Source of the DNA: Sciurus carolinensis
Lineage: Eukaryota; Chordata; Mammalia; Rodentia; Sciuridae
DNA: 64,000 nucleotides
Reading direction: 5' to 3'
Assembly: GCF_902686445.1 (NCBI RefSeq)
Contig: NC_062219.1
Coordinates: forward strand, 41,691,056 to 41,755,055
The notes beneath the pieces are model-generated. The model was not told the DNA's origin. It did not search any database and worked only from the letters and a program-made list of their open reading frames with translations. The translations under genes and the position numbers were made by a program. This document shows, in pieces, positions 10,706-25,429 of the stretch. Position 1 is the stretch's first letter. Each line of letters starts with the position of its first letter.

Positions 10706-13700
10706 CTAAAATTAAAGACAGTAACAAACTTGGTTCATTTTTTTGGCACATAAAGCACTGCACAATATGAAGAGTGCTTATTAAGATTTATATGACATCT
10801 TTAAAGTTTTTGACATTAAAATTGGTTTTAAAGAAAAATAACCTAAATAAAATCTGTCATCACTTTTTTAATTTTAGAAATTATAAAAGGATATAACAGT
10901 AAATAAACCAAAATATAAAGAGAGATGTACAAAATAAACACCCTTCAATTCATACAATTCACACTACTGCTAACAGCTGTGTGTAGATCAATAATGTGCT
11001 AGAGGCTGCTCAAGCCAGCTCACAAAAGCTGACTGAAGTGTTCAGAAATATTGGAAGTCAGATGATGTCACTTTAGTAGCTTGAAATTGTCCATGACAGG
11101 TATATTTCTATCTTGGAAATCAGCAAACACTACAAATCAAGGCACTATTTTCCCCAATGAACCAATAGCTAAATATTTATCAGCACTGCTGTGTATATGT
11201 GTTGTTCTATATTTTATGTACAAAACAAAGATAAATATTTAGAAAATATGTGTCTCTGTTGCTTTCTCAAAAAATGGAGTCATACTATATAAACTATTTT
11301 GTACTTTTAAAAATTTTTAGAGCTATTTAAGGGGAATCATTCCATGTGAGTATACACACACACACACATATACACTTATACACACTCATACACATCCGTA
11401 TATCTACATAATATATGTATATATATTTTATATAGGTTCTATATATATCATATATATATTCATCTATATACAAGCATAGACATGAATGGGTGTGTGTGTG
11501 TATATATATATATATAGCTGAGGTTCAAATCCAAAAGCAGGCAACTAACAGTTGTAAAAGAATTTCTTTGAACAAGTTTATCAATTGTTTTATTCCCCAC
11601 TTAACTGAATGTTTATGGATGAAACCAGATTTTTATTGCCCTATTTCCTTGTTAGTCTAGGGAATAACAGAGTCATCTCTTACATAAATTTATTTAGAAA
11701 ACATGCAATTATATAAATAATTCCTTTAACTGTAAAAAATCTTCCAAATTATATTTGTAGAAAGGGGCAGTTACCCAAGCTAAAGTACCTGTAACCTAAA
11801 TGGCCAGCCTTTTGGTGCTATATTGTTCTAAAGCATAGAGTCATGAATATGCTCCAAAGAACTTTGTCTCAAAGGCAATTGTCCAGTTTGATTTCTTTTT
11901 CTTTATAAAAGATTTGATGAAAACATGTATTGAGCACTTAGTATGAGTCAAGCATCTCTCTAAATGTTTTACATAGATTTGTTCGTGGAATCCTCACAGC
12001 TACTCAGTAAATTTATCCTATTTTAATTCCCACTTCAGGGAGAAATAGACTAGGATAGAGAGAAGTTCACTAATACAGCCCAAGAGAAGAATATGATCCC
12101 AGAGGCTACACCCCTTAATAGTTATGCTTTGGAAATGAGTAATTAATATGGTTTAGCAAAAAAATTCCATTTGTATCCAAGTACATAAATAAGGCACCAT
12201 CCAATGAAATCTTCATCTAAATAAGTGTGAAGTCCTTAGAGGGACAGATACAGTTCCCCAAGGCTAACCTCACCGGCCCACACTTAGAAAGTGCTGACAG
12301 ACATTCCAAACATAAAAAGGATGAACATCATGAGATTGCAGCATAAAATACATCTCACAAGGCTGTGCTGAAACACATCCAACTAAAATTAAAAAAAAAA
12401 AAAACTGCAAAGACATGCATAAATATGGGGTCAGCTCTGAAATCATGCCAACTTACCAATAATGTATAATCACAAGTCTTATACTGAAATAGTCGGACAC
12501 CAGGATTATTGGTTTCTTTTTCAAAAATACCCTTTACTGGTGTAACAGCAGGAGCCACAAACAAAGAATTTACTGGACTTCCTGGAGAAAAAAAATAAGT
12601 AAATTTTCTTTTAAATTGAGTTCAACTATATTAAAAGTAGGAATAGCTTCCAGATTAAGAGATTAACAGACATAACAACCAAATATTGATGCATCCTGAC
12701 TTGAAACAATTATAGAAACACTTTTAAGAAAGTAGGAAAATGCATAATATCAATACCAAAGAATTAGTGTTGGTAATATGATTATATAATTGTAGTTATA
12801 TAAATTGTGGTTATATAAATTATCTATATATTTTTGCAATGAATTCAGAAGTATGTAGGGCTGATATAAGATCTGATGTTTGAAGATTCACTTTTTGGTA
12901 CTTCATTTTTAAATACTGAGGTATACATATGCACATACATACAAACATACATACATATGTGTATGTATTCATGTATGTGTGTATATATATATTTCAGATA
13001 TATATAAAAATCAAATGTGGCAAAATCTTGATAGAGTTGAATATGAATCATGAAATGATTAATACATATGTCTGTTGTATCATTTTCTCTACTGTTATAT
13101 ATAAAATTTTTATAATAAAAATGTTCAGGTCTATCATAGAAATTACAAAAAAAAATTTTAATTCATTCTTTCTGTTGCCTCTACCTAAAACCATATTCCA
13201 ATAATTGCATACTAAGAATTTGACCAAAGTGTCACCATGTTTTATTTCTGTTAAAAAAGTAAATTTTTTTCTGAGTTAAAAATTTTCCCAGATGCTGGAA
13301 AATGGTCATTTTTATCAAACCAATTCATTTTAGATGAGAGGTAAGTATTTGAAAATTGTTCCCCAATCACGAAATAAAATGCATTGATTTTCCTCAGGTC
13401 TAGCATTAAATCCGAATTCTGATGTTTTAACTCTCAGCGTACTGCTAGAGCTCTTCCCTTTTCTTTTCTTTTACTGCTGAATAGGTGAGAATAGCAGTTA
13501 AGCACCTACAGGTAAGAGCTATGTATATTTTAAGTCATTGTGTAAATTGTGCTCTGCTTTCTAAATTCTGAAAAAGAGAAAACATGTCATATAAAAAGAA
13601 ACATGAGGTAAATAACAAACAGTAATATCTCTCTAAACTCAAGGATCTGAAAGAAAATTGGAGTGAGCTAAGCGTTTCAGGGGTTTTATGTGGACGCCAA

Positions 13701-16700
13701 ACAAATGATGCTCTCTGTGCATTTAATGGGAGCTTATAGTGCAGAAATCCAATTACCTGCCTAGTCTTTTGATTTGGACACTCATCAAATATCCATTTAA
13801 GTAAATTCAGAAAAGGACAGTGCTGACAGATTTTTTATCAAAAGTTCTGAGTTCCTGAATCAGTAAATTTACTGAATATTCATTGCTTTGCTCCAGTATC
13901 TTGTACAGGTGAGATGTAGCCAGGTGCAGCTGCGCATGCCTGGAATTCCAATGGTTCCAGAGGCTGAGGCAGGAGGATCACAAAGTCAGCCTCAGCAACT
14001 TAATGAGTCCCTAAGCAATTTAGCAAGACCTTGTCTCAAAATAAAAAATAAAAAGCACCTTCAGTTCAATTCCTGGAACCAAATTAAAACAAAACAAAAC
14101 AAAACAAACAAAAAAACCCAGAATGTCACACTACCTTTTTTATCAGAAAGAACCATAATGCTATCTCTGTGAGTATGTCCATAGAATTGTCCTGCAATGA
14201 TATTGCTATATCTTCTAAAAATGTCTATCAATTTCTCGTTGTAGTATTGTCTCATTGCTGTGATGCCTCTAGAAAAAGGCAGATATCCCACGGGAATATG
14301 TGCAATGATGTACACCTGGAAAAAATATAAGAAAGGCCTCATGAGACTCTTTTTGCACATTTATCATAACTAAACATTTGGATATGCAAGAGTGAAAGTA
14401 TATTAATTAAAATTCAGAAAGCAAATATGCCAACTCTCTTTTTTATGACAAAAAGAAAAATAAAACTATTAAGGTCACTACATCTGCACTTGTCTCATTT
14501 ATACTTCACTGTTGATGATATATGGTAACTATGACCTTGATCATAATTTTTTTAAATCTTCAAATTTTAATATCATCCTTTATACCTGTGTCTGGACAAG
14601 TTCAATAAAGAAACAAATTTAGCCTTTTGTTTCTCCCTGATGATTTGACTTTATGGGATCTACCTTTTCTTTATTTTGCTGAGAGCTACTCAGAGTATCT
14701 TCTAGCCATTCAAATTGACTTGCTGGGTCAGTCTTGTTCAGGGTCACGACATTTGGACCATAGTACAAGTTTGTGTTTAGACTGATGATCCTAAGGTTTG
14801 GATTATTTGTAACTTTCTGTGAATAAAAGCCACCTGTAAAAACAATTTAAAAAATACATCTTAGAAATACACACACATATATATGCAGACTTTGTGAAAG
14901 CAAATTCTGAAGATTTATAATGCAGTCAGGAAGCTTGGACTTGCCTCTCACTCTTTAAATAACAATCAGATTTAACAAACGTTTATTGAAAACCTGGTAT
15001 GTGCCAGACTCGATGTGTCCATACTGAGGAAATGACAGTTGTAGACAATATTCAGATGAAAAGAATAATTAAATGTTTGGGCATTAAGCAATAAGGCTGA
15101 ATTTTATAAAAGAAAGATTTATTTATCAACCCCTACCTCAAAAGGATGAAGGAGTTCAAACGAAAGATGGTGAAATATAAAATCTAAAGAATGAGAATAT
15201 ACACAGATCTTGCTAGGGACTACAGAGGAAAAAAATGTCAGATAAACCAGAGCTGTTACAGACGCCAGTGGAGGAGAAGCTTAAAGGTTTGATCCCATTC
15301 AGGCCTCTGATCTACTGGCTATCCACACCCAGGGTCTGTTGCTTCCAGAGTTAGGTACTAAGGGCTTGGGCCTAATTTCCTTGCCCACTCACAAGCTTTC
15401 AATGACTGATCCCTACCTCTTTCATTTCTTCTTATCTATAGCCAGAACACTTTATGATTTTTACTATGGTAGTAGCCAGGTTATTTTTAAAAGCTGTCCC
15501 TTATTTCCTAGTACCAGAAGATGAGGAACAGCTATCACTTGGAGCTCTTAAGATGATAAAGTTTAAAGTCTTTCAAATCATTTTTGCTTTTAAGACTTTT
15601 ACTGAGGGGCTGGGGAGATAGCTCAGTTGGTAGAGTGCTTGCCTCACAAGCACAAGGCCCTGGGTTCAATCCCCAGCACCACAAAAAAAAAAAAAAAAAA
15701 AAAAAGACTTTCACTGAAAGCCTTTTATGATTTTCAATTTTTTTTTTTTAGAATATTCATTTATTTATATGCAGTACTGAGACTCGAACCCAGTACCTCA
15801 CACATGTGAGGCAAGCACTCTATCCCTGAGCCACAACCCCAGCCCTCAACATTAATCTTTAAGTGGAAGTTGGATAAACATGGTTGGAGTGGATATACAG
15901 CTCATATGGCTCTTTCTTAGGACCAGCATTCCATGTCAGCTTATTTTTGCCCTCCTTTCACTGCATTAAGTTGAGCCCTTTTATAATCCAGAACGTCTCT
16001 TTAGGATTCTTGATTGTTCCTTATGGTTCTTTCAATATACACAAGCTCTCCAAAGGTGTTTCAGTTTGGGGGTATAGGACTAGATACAGTTCCCTAGATG
16101 AATCTGGTCCATGACCTAATTCTAAGCTAATAGAGCTCAAAGTCATACATCCTGTGATTTGTTGAACATTAGCAAAAAAAACAGTGGCAGAAGGTTTAAA
16201 GAAAATAGTGAAAAAGAGACTTCGAACTGAGAGAAGTCCACCATTAAGTTAATAATTGTCTCAAAAGTTTAAAAAACTAAAAGTTTAGTTTAACAGATCA
16301 CCACTCCAGTGAAGCTCAGAAAACATCAGGGTTTACATCCTTATGTGTTGGGAGTCAGTGAAGAAGGAGCCTTCAAGAAAACACCATAAAGGCTTTACCA
16401 AGCACTGGCTCCACGTGACTTTTCCAAGCACCTTGAGGTTCATGTGAAAAACTTAGTTATTCTCACTTTGCTAATTGTTAGTTCTGTAAGATTGTGCTTG
16501 CTAGCTAAATGTTAGGGTCCTTTTTCTCTCTTCTCAATTTTCCAAATTGAAAACATATACTTTATTTATATTCCAATTTTAAATTCAGCTTTAGCTTCTT
16601 GTGGATCATACTGATTGAGAGTGGAAAGAAAGGGAGAGAGCTTCCTATATGATTAACAGGTTCAGAGTGTGTGTCACGTGGCAATGTAACTACTCACCGT

Positions 16701-19700
16701 CCATGGCTTATCCAAGCAAACACTCAAGACTTAATACTATGCAACATGAATAAAAAAGGAGGCAAAATGGGGATCCTTCTTCACTTACCTTTCCTTAAAG
16801 TACTAATAGCTTCTTCATCTAGCCATGGTTTCCAGAGGTTGGCCACTGCATTGTACACTTTACTGGTGGCTATAGGCAGCTGATCCTGGCCACAAACAAT
16901 ATAATCCACCATTGAAACTTTGAAGATAATTAATTAAACTTTAAAGGATTAATTAATTTATATATTGAGTGCTGACTACCATATGGGGCATCTGTAGACA
17001 CAAGGCTGAACTCTAGACAGATTTCATCTTCAAGGAATTGCTAACTTAGTTGGGAAGGAGGGCAAAATGTAATAAACTATGAGACATTGTCCTACCACAG
17101 AGGTTCTGGGAGCAGAGAAGCAGAGACAGTCAAGTCAGGAAGGAGAGCAAAGACAGTGATCACGTTCAATCTTATAGGTGACTTCATCAGGTTGACAAGA
17201 AAGGCCACCCAAACAAAAGAAATGGCCCAGACACGGACCCAAAAGCACAGTGGGCAGTGCCACGAACAGAGAAAAGCTCCTGTTTTCATGTGGTCAGGGT
17301 ATAGCATGGACGTGGGAGTGTGCTCATGAAACAGCTACTGAAGACACGTTGGAGCTAACATGCAGGACCTGGTCTAGCATACCGTGGGAAATGGAAGAAC
17401 ATGATTTAAGAATTTAACAAAGTCCTCCAAATGCTACAACTACTATGGAGTTTCTCAACTCATTGAATAAAGATTTTCAACCACAAGCTTTTGACTTGAA
17501 GAAGTGTCTTTATGGCCATCTAAGTTATAAATCAACATGTTTTGATTTTTTAAATAATACTTTATAAAATATAAAGCATTTTCATCAAAAAGTGTCTTTG
17601 TATTATACCAATTTTATTACATTATCAAAAAGTACCTTTGTTTTCATGAAATATTATTAATAGTGACAGAAACTCTAGGAAGAAAGAACTTTTAAAAATG
17701 CTAAATAAAACCCCACAAATCATTTGTGAAACTGGACAATAATTTCTACTTTAAAGAAATATGAAAAACTAAAGCCCTTTTCTTAACTCATCATTTCCCT
17801 GCATCTACAGGCTAAATAAAACTATATCTTAGAGGAGTTTCTCTGTCAACATTGATCAATAGGGGAGTAGAAGGGGATTGAGAGGGAGAGAAGAGGGATG
17901 AGATAAGGGGAAAATAATGGAATGAATCTGACCTAACTTTCCAATATTCATATATGAATACACTAGAGTGAATCTCATCATTATGTATATCCACAAGACC
18001 CTATTTTTTTTAAAAAAAAGGAGTAGAGTAAAGGAAAGGGAATAGTGGGAAAGAGATGGTAAGTATCGGTAATATGCTTAACTAGAGCATATTATATTCC
18101 ATGCATTTATAATTATGTCAAAATGAACCTACTGTATATATAACTATGATGAACCAATACAAAAATAATCAAAATCTTGGTTTTTTGGTTCTTTTTTTTT
18201 TTTCAGGTTAATTCAGGACATGTAACAATCCATCTTTCAGGATCCACAGGGGATTCGTTTCAGGATCCCCCTAAAATCTTGGGGATGCTCAAGTCCTGTA
18301 TATAAAATGGAATATAATTTGCATAAAACCTACACATTCCCATGTATACTTTAAATCATATCCAGACTACTTATAATACCTAATCCAATCTAAATGTCAT
18401 GTAAATAGCCATTATGCTATGCTGTCCAGAGAATAATAGCAAGAAAAAGGCACGCACATTTTCAGTACAAAAGTAGTTTTTGAAAATATTTTCTGAGAAT
18501 TGGTTTAATATGAGGATGCAGAGTTATATTTACATAGGACTGTATATAAAAATCATTCTAGATTTTCATATTTTAAATATGAGAAATATGAGCACCAGAG
18601 AAACTGGGTAGTTTATCCTGGCAGTTGATAAGTCCCAGAGGAGGTTTTTAATCCCCAGGTCTTCCCACCATCACTCTTAGGTCAGTTGTCTCTTGAACCT
18701 TGCCATCTTCTCAATTCTTTTGGGCTTTGACCGCCCACTACAGAGAAATGAAGCATAACAGGAAGTGATAAGCTTGGTAGCACCAGTCTTGCCAGTGTGG
18801 GGGTAAACGGGGACCACAATCATACAGTAGCAGGAAGGATCCATGCAAGTTTATGGAGCTATGGTGATCTTTATGGGATCTTAATGGAGAACTCACACTT
18901 ATCAAATTTATTTATTCTTTATATTCTTCAAAATTAGATCCCAGATGTCAGTCTTTAGGAAAGTGTGTTGAGGAGCTTTCATGTGACATTTGACATTTCT
19001 AAAACTGTGAGGTAGAAAGATGGCAGCTGTACAAAGAAAAAAAATCATAAGCTAGGAGTTGTGCCTATAACTCAGTGACAAAACACAGGCTTGGGACATG
19101 AGAGGCTCTGAGTTCAACACCCCTCCCCATCCCCCCCAGAAAAAAAGCTAGAAAGAAAAAGAATGAACTATTTAAGGTGTGGGTGCACCCCATTTATCTT
19201 AGCTGTACATATAATAGAATAAGTTTTGTAAGTCAGAATCTATATCTTTGAATTATTTTAAGATTTGATTTGATGAAAAGAAGAGAGAAATAAAGAAAAA
19301 ATGAAACAAATCTTCAAAGGAGACAGAAAAAATTGCATCCTGTGCCACTCCTGTGTGCTACAAAACCACCACCACACTTATGTCCCAGGAAGCAAGCTGT
19401 TTTCTTTTCATATGTATCACTAATTCTCATAAAAACTTTGCAAGGCAAGTATTATCGCTCCTATTTGCAAATGAGTGACCTAGTGATGAGGGACATTATG
19501 TGAATTATGCAAAGTCAAGCTCTTAGAAAGCAGGGCAGGATAGAGATTTAAATTTTAGTGAATATTATCTGAACTCCCTATTTTACAATGTGCCTGTCAC
19601 CTAAGGCATATAAAAACAAAGCATGCAACCTTGGGCTTCTGGACATTGTTTGTCCCCAAGCTCTTGCACTATGTAGTTTTAACATCCCAATAGTAATAAT

Positions 19701-22700
19701 AGTTGACTGCTGGCTGAGAGGCTGGTTCACAAAGACTCACATGCTGTTAGCTCAAGCTTGCAGGCCAAAGCCAAGAAGTCACTTGAAACTGAAGCTTGTC
19801 CTAGAGTATAACTTTTCAAAATCACTCTACTTAGGGTAGTTTAGCTAAATTAATCAAGACTACCACTCACCATCCATTTGACACAGATGGAAAAGATATT
19901 CTAAGTAAAGGGGGTAAAGTGGACAAAGTAAATATTATATTTAGGAAATGCTGATTGTGGCAGTCTGGCAAAAGCAAGGGATGCATGAAAGGATGGTGCT
20001 CCAAACAGACACAGGACTAGGGTAAAAAGATCCAGAACGTGGGATCTGCCACTAAGTGCTTGTGAGCACTTGGAAAAGCAACTCCACATTTCTAAGCCTC
20101 AGTTTTCTCATCTGTATAAATGGAGGGCTGATCCAGACCAGGGATAGCACCCGGTTCTATAAAGGGAAGGATGGTATATCCACCAGGCTTATGGTCTATA
20201 TGGCATCTATGATAACTATTCTGTTCTGCTGTTATAGTACAAAATCACCCACAGACAATAAAAAAAAAAAAAAAGAATGGAAACACAGTGTGTTCCAATA
20301 AAATTTTATTTATGAAATAAATGCAGTTGCAATGGACAAAGTTTGAATCACAGGCCACAGTTTGCCAAACCCTGGACTACACAGTAATCTCAGAGATCTC
20401 TTGCATCTATACAAATCTACAGTTCTACAATACTACAACCAGGACCTTGTAACCACAACTGGTACCAGTTGCTATGCACAGGTACCTTAACAAATAGTCA
20501 TTCTGAGTGGTTGGGGCCAGGGCTACATCAGACAATAATATTCTGAACACAGTTTCTGCCATGAATCACATCTTAATTAGATAAAATGGATATGAACATA
20601 GACTCCCTCTTTGGTTATTATAGCATTTTATGTTTTATTTTTGTTTTGTTTTTAATCACAATCAGGGAATGCAGAGCTTTGTATGCCTAATAGAAATTCT
20701 GGAAAATGCAAATATTTATCAACATTAATTTTCTTTTCTAACTCTGCCATGGGAATGCAAATGAATAAGAAAGTTATTGAAGAAAAAGGAGAAACTAGAG
20801 AATATTGTAAAGGAAAACAGGGGTTAATTATCTACAAACTGGGTAGACAGGAATTAATTATCTACAAACTGGATAATTTGCTTCTGAAAAACTCAGTATT
20901 GATATAACTTTTTATGAATCATTTAAAATATTCTCTTAAAGTCCCCAAAGCATTTGTCTTGCTTTCTTTTGATGATTATCACAAAGGATAAATTCTGCTT
21001 CCATAAGACCTATTCCCGTGCCCTACTCCTAGCTAGCAATCACCATAATTTTGACACTAATGATGGGAAAAATCCTCTAAATATTTCTGGAAATTGATGT
21101 CACATTTACCTGTGGCCAGTAGTCATGATTGCCCAGGGCAGGGAAAACCTGAAGATTTGGAAAGAGACTCTGGATGGTCATTGTCATGTTAGTGATCACC
21201 TTAATAACAGTGTCTGTTGAGAGTTCAGGTACTGGAACATGAGGTGGACTATCCCTGAAAAGGAGAAGGAGTGGTAAAGAACAAAATTCACTTTTATTAA
21301 GAGTCATTAGACTAAGGCACAATACCTTGCAAACTTCCACTTTCAAATAGCAGATAACAGTTAAAGAGTTGATGCCAGGTGAGGTGCAAGGTGGCATGCA
21401 CCTGAATCCCATCTACTCGGGAAACTAGAACAAGATCACTTAAGCCAGGAACTCAAGCCTACTCGAGCAACACAGAAAGATACCATCTCAAAAAAAAAAA
21501 AAAAAAAAAAAAAAACCAAAACGGAGAGTTGATAAACTCTTCACATACTTCTCCCCCACAGAGAATTCTATAAAAAGAAAACTAACAAAACTATAATGTG
21601 AGAGGGAAAAAAAAAAAAAAACTATAGTATCTGTAAAGCAGATTCTGGAGCCAAATGGCCTAGATATGTACACTTGGACAAAGTATTAAGATGCCAGTGC
21701 CTTCATTTTCTTAACTGTAAAATAAGAATAATAATGATATCTATGGTAAAAATCAAATAAGTTGCAATGTATAAACTAATCAAAACAGTCCCAAGCACAA
21801 AGTAAACACAAGGATTATCCAAGGTCATTATTCAAGGTACTAGAAATCTAGGCCTCTTCACTCTGTTATGATGGATGGAACTAGTTAATTGTCCCAGCAG
21901 AAAATGAGACTTGACAAAATTATCATTGCATGCTAACTCCCATGTTGCCTTTTGTCCTCGATTATTTAATCAAGGTCAATAATCACATTAATTAATACCT
22001 TAAAATATTCATGCAAGCGTGCTGTTTATGGAGTCATAATTTAGTTAGCACTGACATATTTCTAAAGTATGTATTGTAAAATGGAAAACAGGACTCCAAA
22101 AATAGTTCTTATCTTGGGCTGGGGATATACCTCAGTTGGTAGAGTGTTTGCCTCGCAAGCACAAGGCCCTGGGTTCAATCCCCAATACTGCAAAAAAAAA
22201 AAAATAGTTCTTATCTCAAACAGTGTTGATTAACTTGATCTAGTATTTTTTAACTCAAATGGTTCTTAAAACATACTTATTCTTCTTATGGAAGTCAATA
22301 TTCACATGAAGCTTAGTATACTATAAATAAGTACTAAGGAATTAATGATATCTATATGCTCACTTACCCTGTCCATATCATGAAAGATGCTTCTTGTCCT
22401 GAGTTCTTAATAAAATCAAATGCTGACAAAATAAGTTGATATGGAGAATCACATAGGACATCTCCAAAAGGGCCAGGGTTGGAGGCATTTGCGCCTTTGG
22501 ATGAAGAGCACACTTTGGTGTGGTCATCTGTGATGTGGTAACTAGGGTCTAAGTGTAAATCAGTCACATGCCAAAACTGTCCTGTTGATCAGAAAAGAAA
22601 TACTGATAAATACTTCTCTTTTGGAATTCCCACACAAATATTCACGCTAAGACTAGAAACATGAGAAAAAGTTTTAATAATTTAAATGTTCTTACATCAT

Positions 22701-25390
22701 GAAGTAAATATAATACTTCCCTGCGAGAAGATGAATATTCAAAGAACAGCAAGAAAAATATACAACTTACATATGTCAGAACTAATGAGTTTATTAGCAC
22801 AACTACCTAACAAAGACTATGTAACAAATATGAGTTTGCATAATGAAATTTTGGGGGACATCCTTCTGGGAGGTCAATGATAATATCATACTGTGTCTTA
22901 ATAGTATGTCTCCTTAAAGAATTTAAGGTTGGGGAAATTATTTACATTCACCTTGCAGAAAAGTTGACACACAAATATGTGGTTTCTCAGGGTCGCACAA
23001 GTAGATAGACTGCAGAATCAAGAAAAGTATACCTCAGTAAATTTTTTATATAACCTTGCTTTTCAACATTAAAGGAAAGAGCATAAATCTTAAACTGTAG
23101 ACTTATGCTCCAAACAGAAATTCCCATAGGTTCTTAAAAGCTATTTAATAGAGGTACACCTTCTATTACATACTTGTACAAAGCATTTATAGTATTATAG
23201 GAAGCAGCAGTTAAAGACAATGCTCCCATTGGATTTTCAGGGAGAAGCCAAATCCATTTGATAGCATTCCTGCTTGGAAATCATCTTAAGAACGATTACT
23301 TCATTGAAGGACATATAAGAACAAACAGTCCCAGTGGTTACCTTTCTTTATTAAGTTTATTATGTGCTAGGCACTGTGATAAGTAATTTAAATAGACTAA
23401 GTTATTTCATTCTCAAAAGTATCCTATTAAATAGGAAATCATGTACTAGAAATTTGCTCATCTACACAAAGCTAATCTGAACCCCTATTTGAAGGACCCC
23501 AAACCTTGCTTCTACATAATTAATGTGTAAATTCAGTGACTTTTCTGCTTTCTTATGTATCATTTTTAACTTGTTTTAACATTGAGAGTTTTTTTTTAAT
23601 AATTTCTTATAGGTTTACATGATTAAGAGGCAACTTTAATGGCCATGATTTCCCCCAATTTGGCTAAATATAAAAACCTTCAGGATAACAACTAATTTCT
23701 AGAGTTGCAAAAGAAAACGTTTTCTTTATTTTGATTTAGTCTCTATACTTATTTACTGAGCATATTCCATGCACTTTTTTCTCATATTATCTTTAACTTT
23801 GCTTTTAAAATGACTTTCAAAATAAATTTTCAACACACACACGCGAACATAGGGTTTTGGAGTTCACTATGATTCCAATTAATTTAGGTCAGAAACACAA
23901 CAGAAGTGACATAGTAACATGTACTAAACCAAAGCAAACAAGAATGTAAATTTTTATTTATGCAAACATAATGAAGCCCAAAGCTGGAAAAATAAAGTGA
24001 AAAATTGATCTTTTAAGGTGGAAAAGATGAGTAATCTTTTTGGTTGCTTCTCGCCAATGTTGTTATAATTTCATAACAAATTCACAACTCAGAAGTGCCA
24101 GACGACAGACTTAGATGAACATAGACATGAAATAGTCCTTATGGTCAATTACTCAGTACTTAGTCACCATTTGAAAACATCTGCTGAGTAATTTATTTTA
24201 TTCCATAATGCAGAAAATACCTTACCCTAAATTTCCAGATTTACTTTATCCTGTACATAGAGATGACAAAGAACTCATAATCGTCCTAGAGGTTGCCTTT
24301 CCTTGAGCACCTCATTCTTGTGTAAACATATATTTGTATTATTTGGAGAACATTAAGGTAGAGCAAACTGTACACAAGACAGAGTGCTGTGGTGGAGAGC
24401 TAGAACACCAGTCAGACCACCTAACTTCCAGCACAACCTCCACCACCTACTAATCTAGTTGAGTGATCTTGGCTGGTTTCATTTGTAAAGTGGGAATAAT
24501 AATAGTGCCTGCTGTGTGGGCTGAGTGACTTGGCAGAAGTAAAGCCCTTAGGAGGCACATGGCACCTAGTAAGCTCCACCTTTAGTTTGACTGTTACTAC
24601 TTTATAATTCCAAACCTGGAATTTGAAATTGAACTTGCCTGTTTGCAAGCAAGTTAAAACTTATGGAGTACTTAACTGTTTCTCTCATGTTTATGCTTTT
24701 TAACATTTTACATGTATTAATTCATTATTCTTCTCCATTTTACCAATAGGGTACTAAAGTACACAGAGATTAAATCCAAGTCACATAGATCTTACACAAC
24801 AGAGCTAAGACATGAATTCTGGAATCCCACCCTTCAGCACTGCACACATTGCCTCCCTATGTGTGTTCAGTCAAACATCCTCTCACTTGCCTCACAAGAA
24901 AATAGGTAATGGCATCTGAGATACTGTGAAGATTAAGGCCAAGGAGATAATGAATTTATTAAATTTGTGTAACCCAAGACTTGAAATGCATTACGGGAAC
25001 ATCCTTTCGATTTAATCAAGTGTCTGGCTTATATACCTCCAGCATCTAGAATATGTTTGACCAACCCCAGTTCTCAACAAATATTCTTTGTATCTGATGA
25101 CATTTTAGGTCAGGGCCAATTTGGGGATTTATTCAAGATCACATGATGATTCAGTAATGAAAGCTGAACCAAGCCAGACTCTCCAGACTCCACTGCTCTT
25201 TCTACTACATGGCATTGCCAGACAGATAAATGAGGGGCTAATTATTTAGATTCACTAAAGGATGTCTTTAAATAGACGCCAAGAACAGATCTCTTACAAG
25301 TCCTTAACCTGAGATTTATGCTTCTGGAGGCCTCACATCCCACCCCTAATGAAACTGCATTTAAAATGTGTTCTGTATATGCAGGCATGC

Positions 25391-25429
<39 letters not shown>

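Noticed and set aside
15606..15703. Possible tRNA-Ala gene from box A and box B
   Set aside because: The sequence has ID SINE length, poly(A) tail and target duplications and cannot fold as an intact tRNA.
17812..18180. Possible L1 3' UTR or LTR fragment with TGAATCTCATCATTATG
   Set aside because: Similarity was from vague memory only. No tail, ends or target duplication could be fixed.
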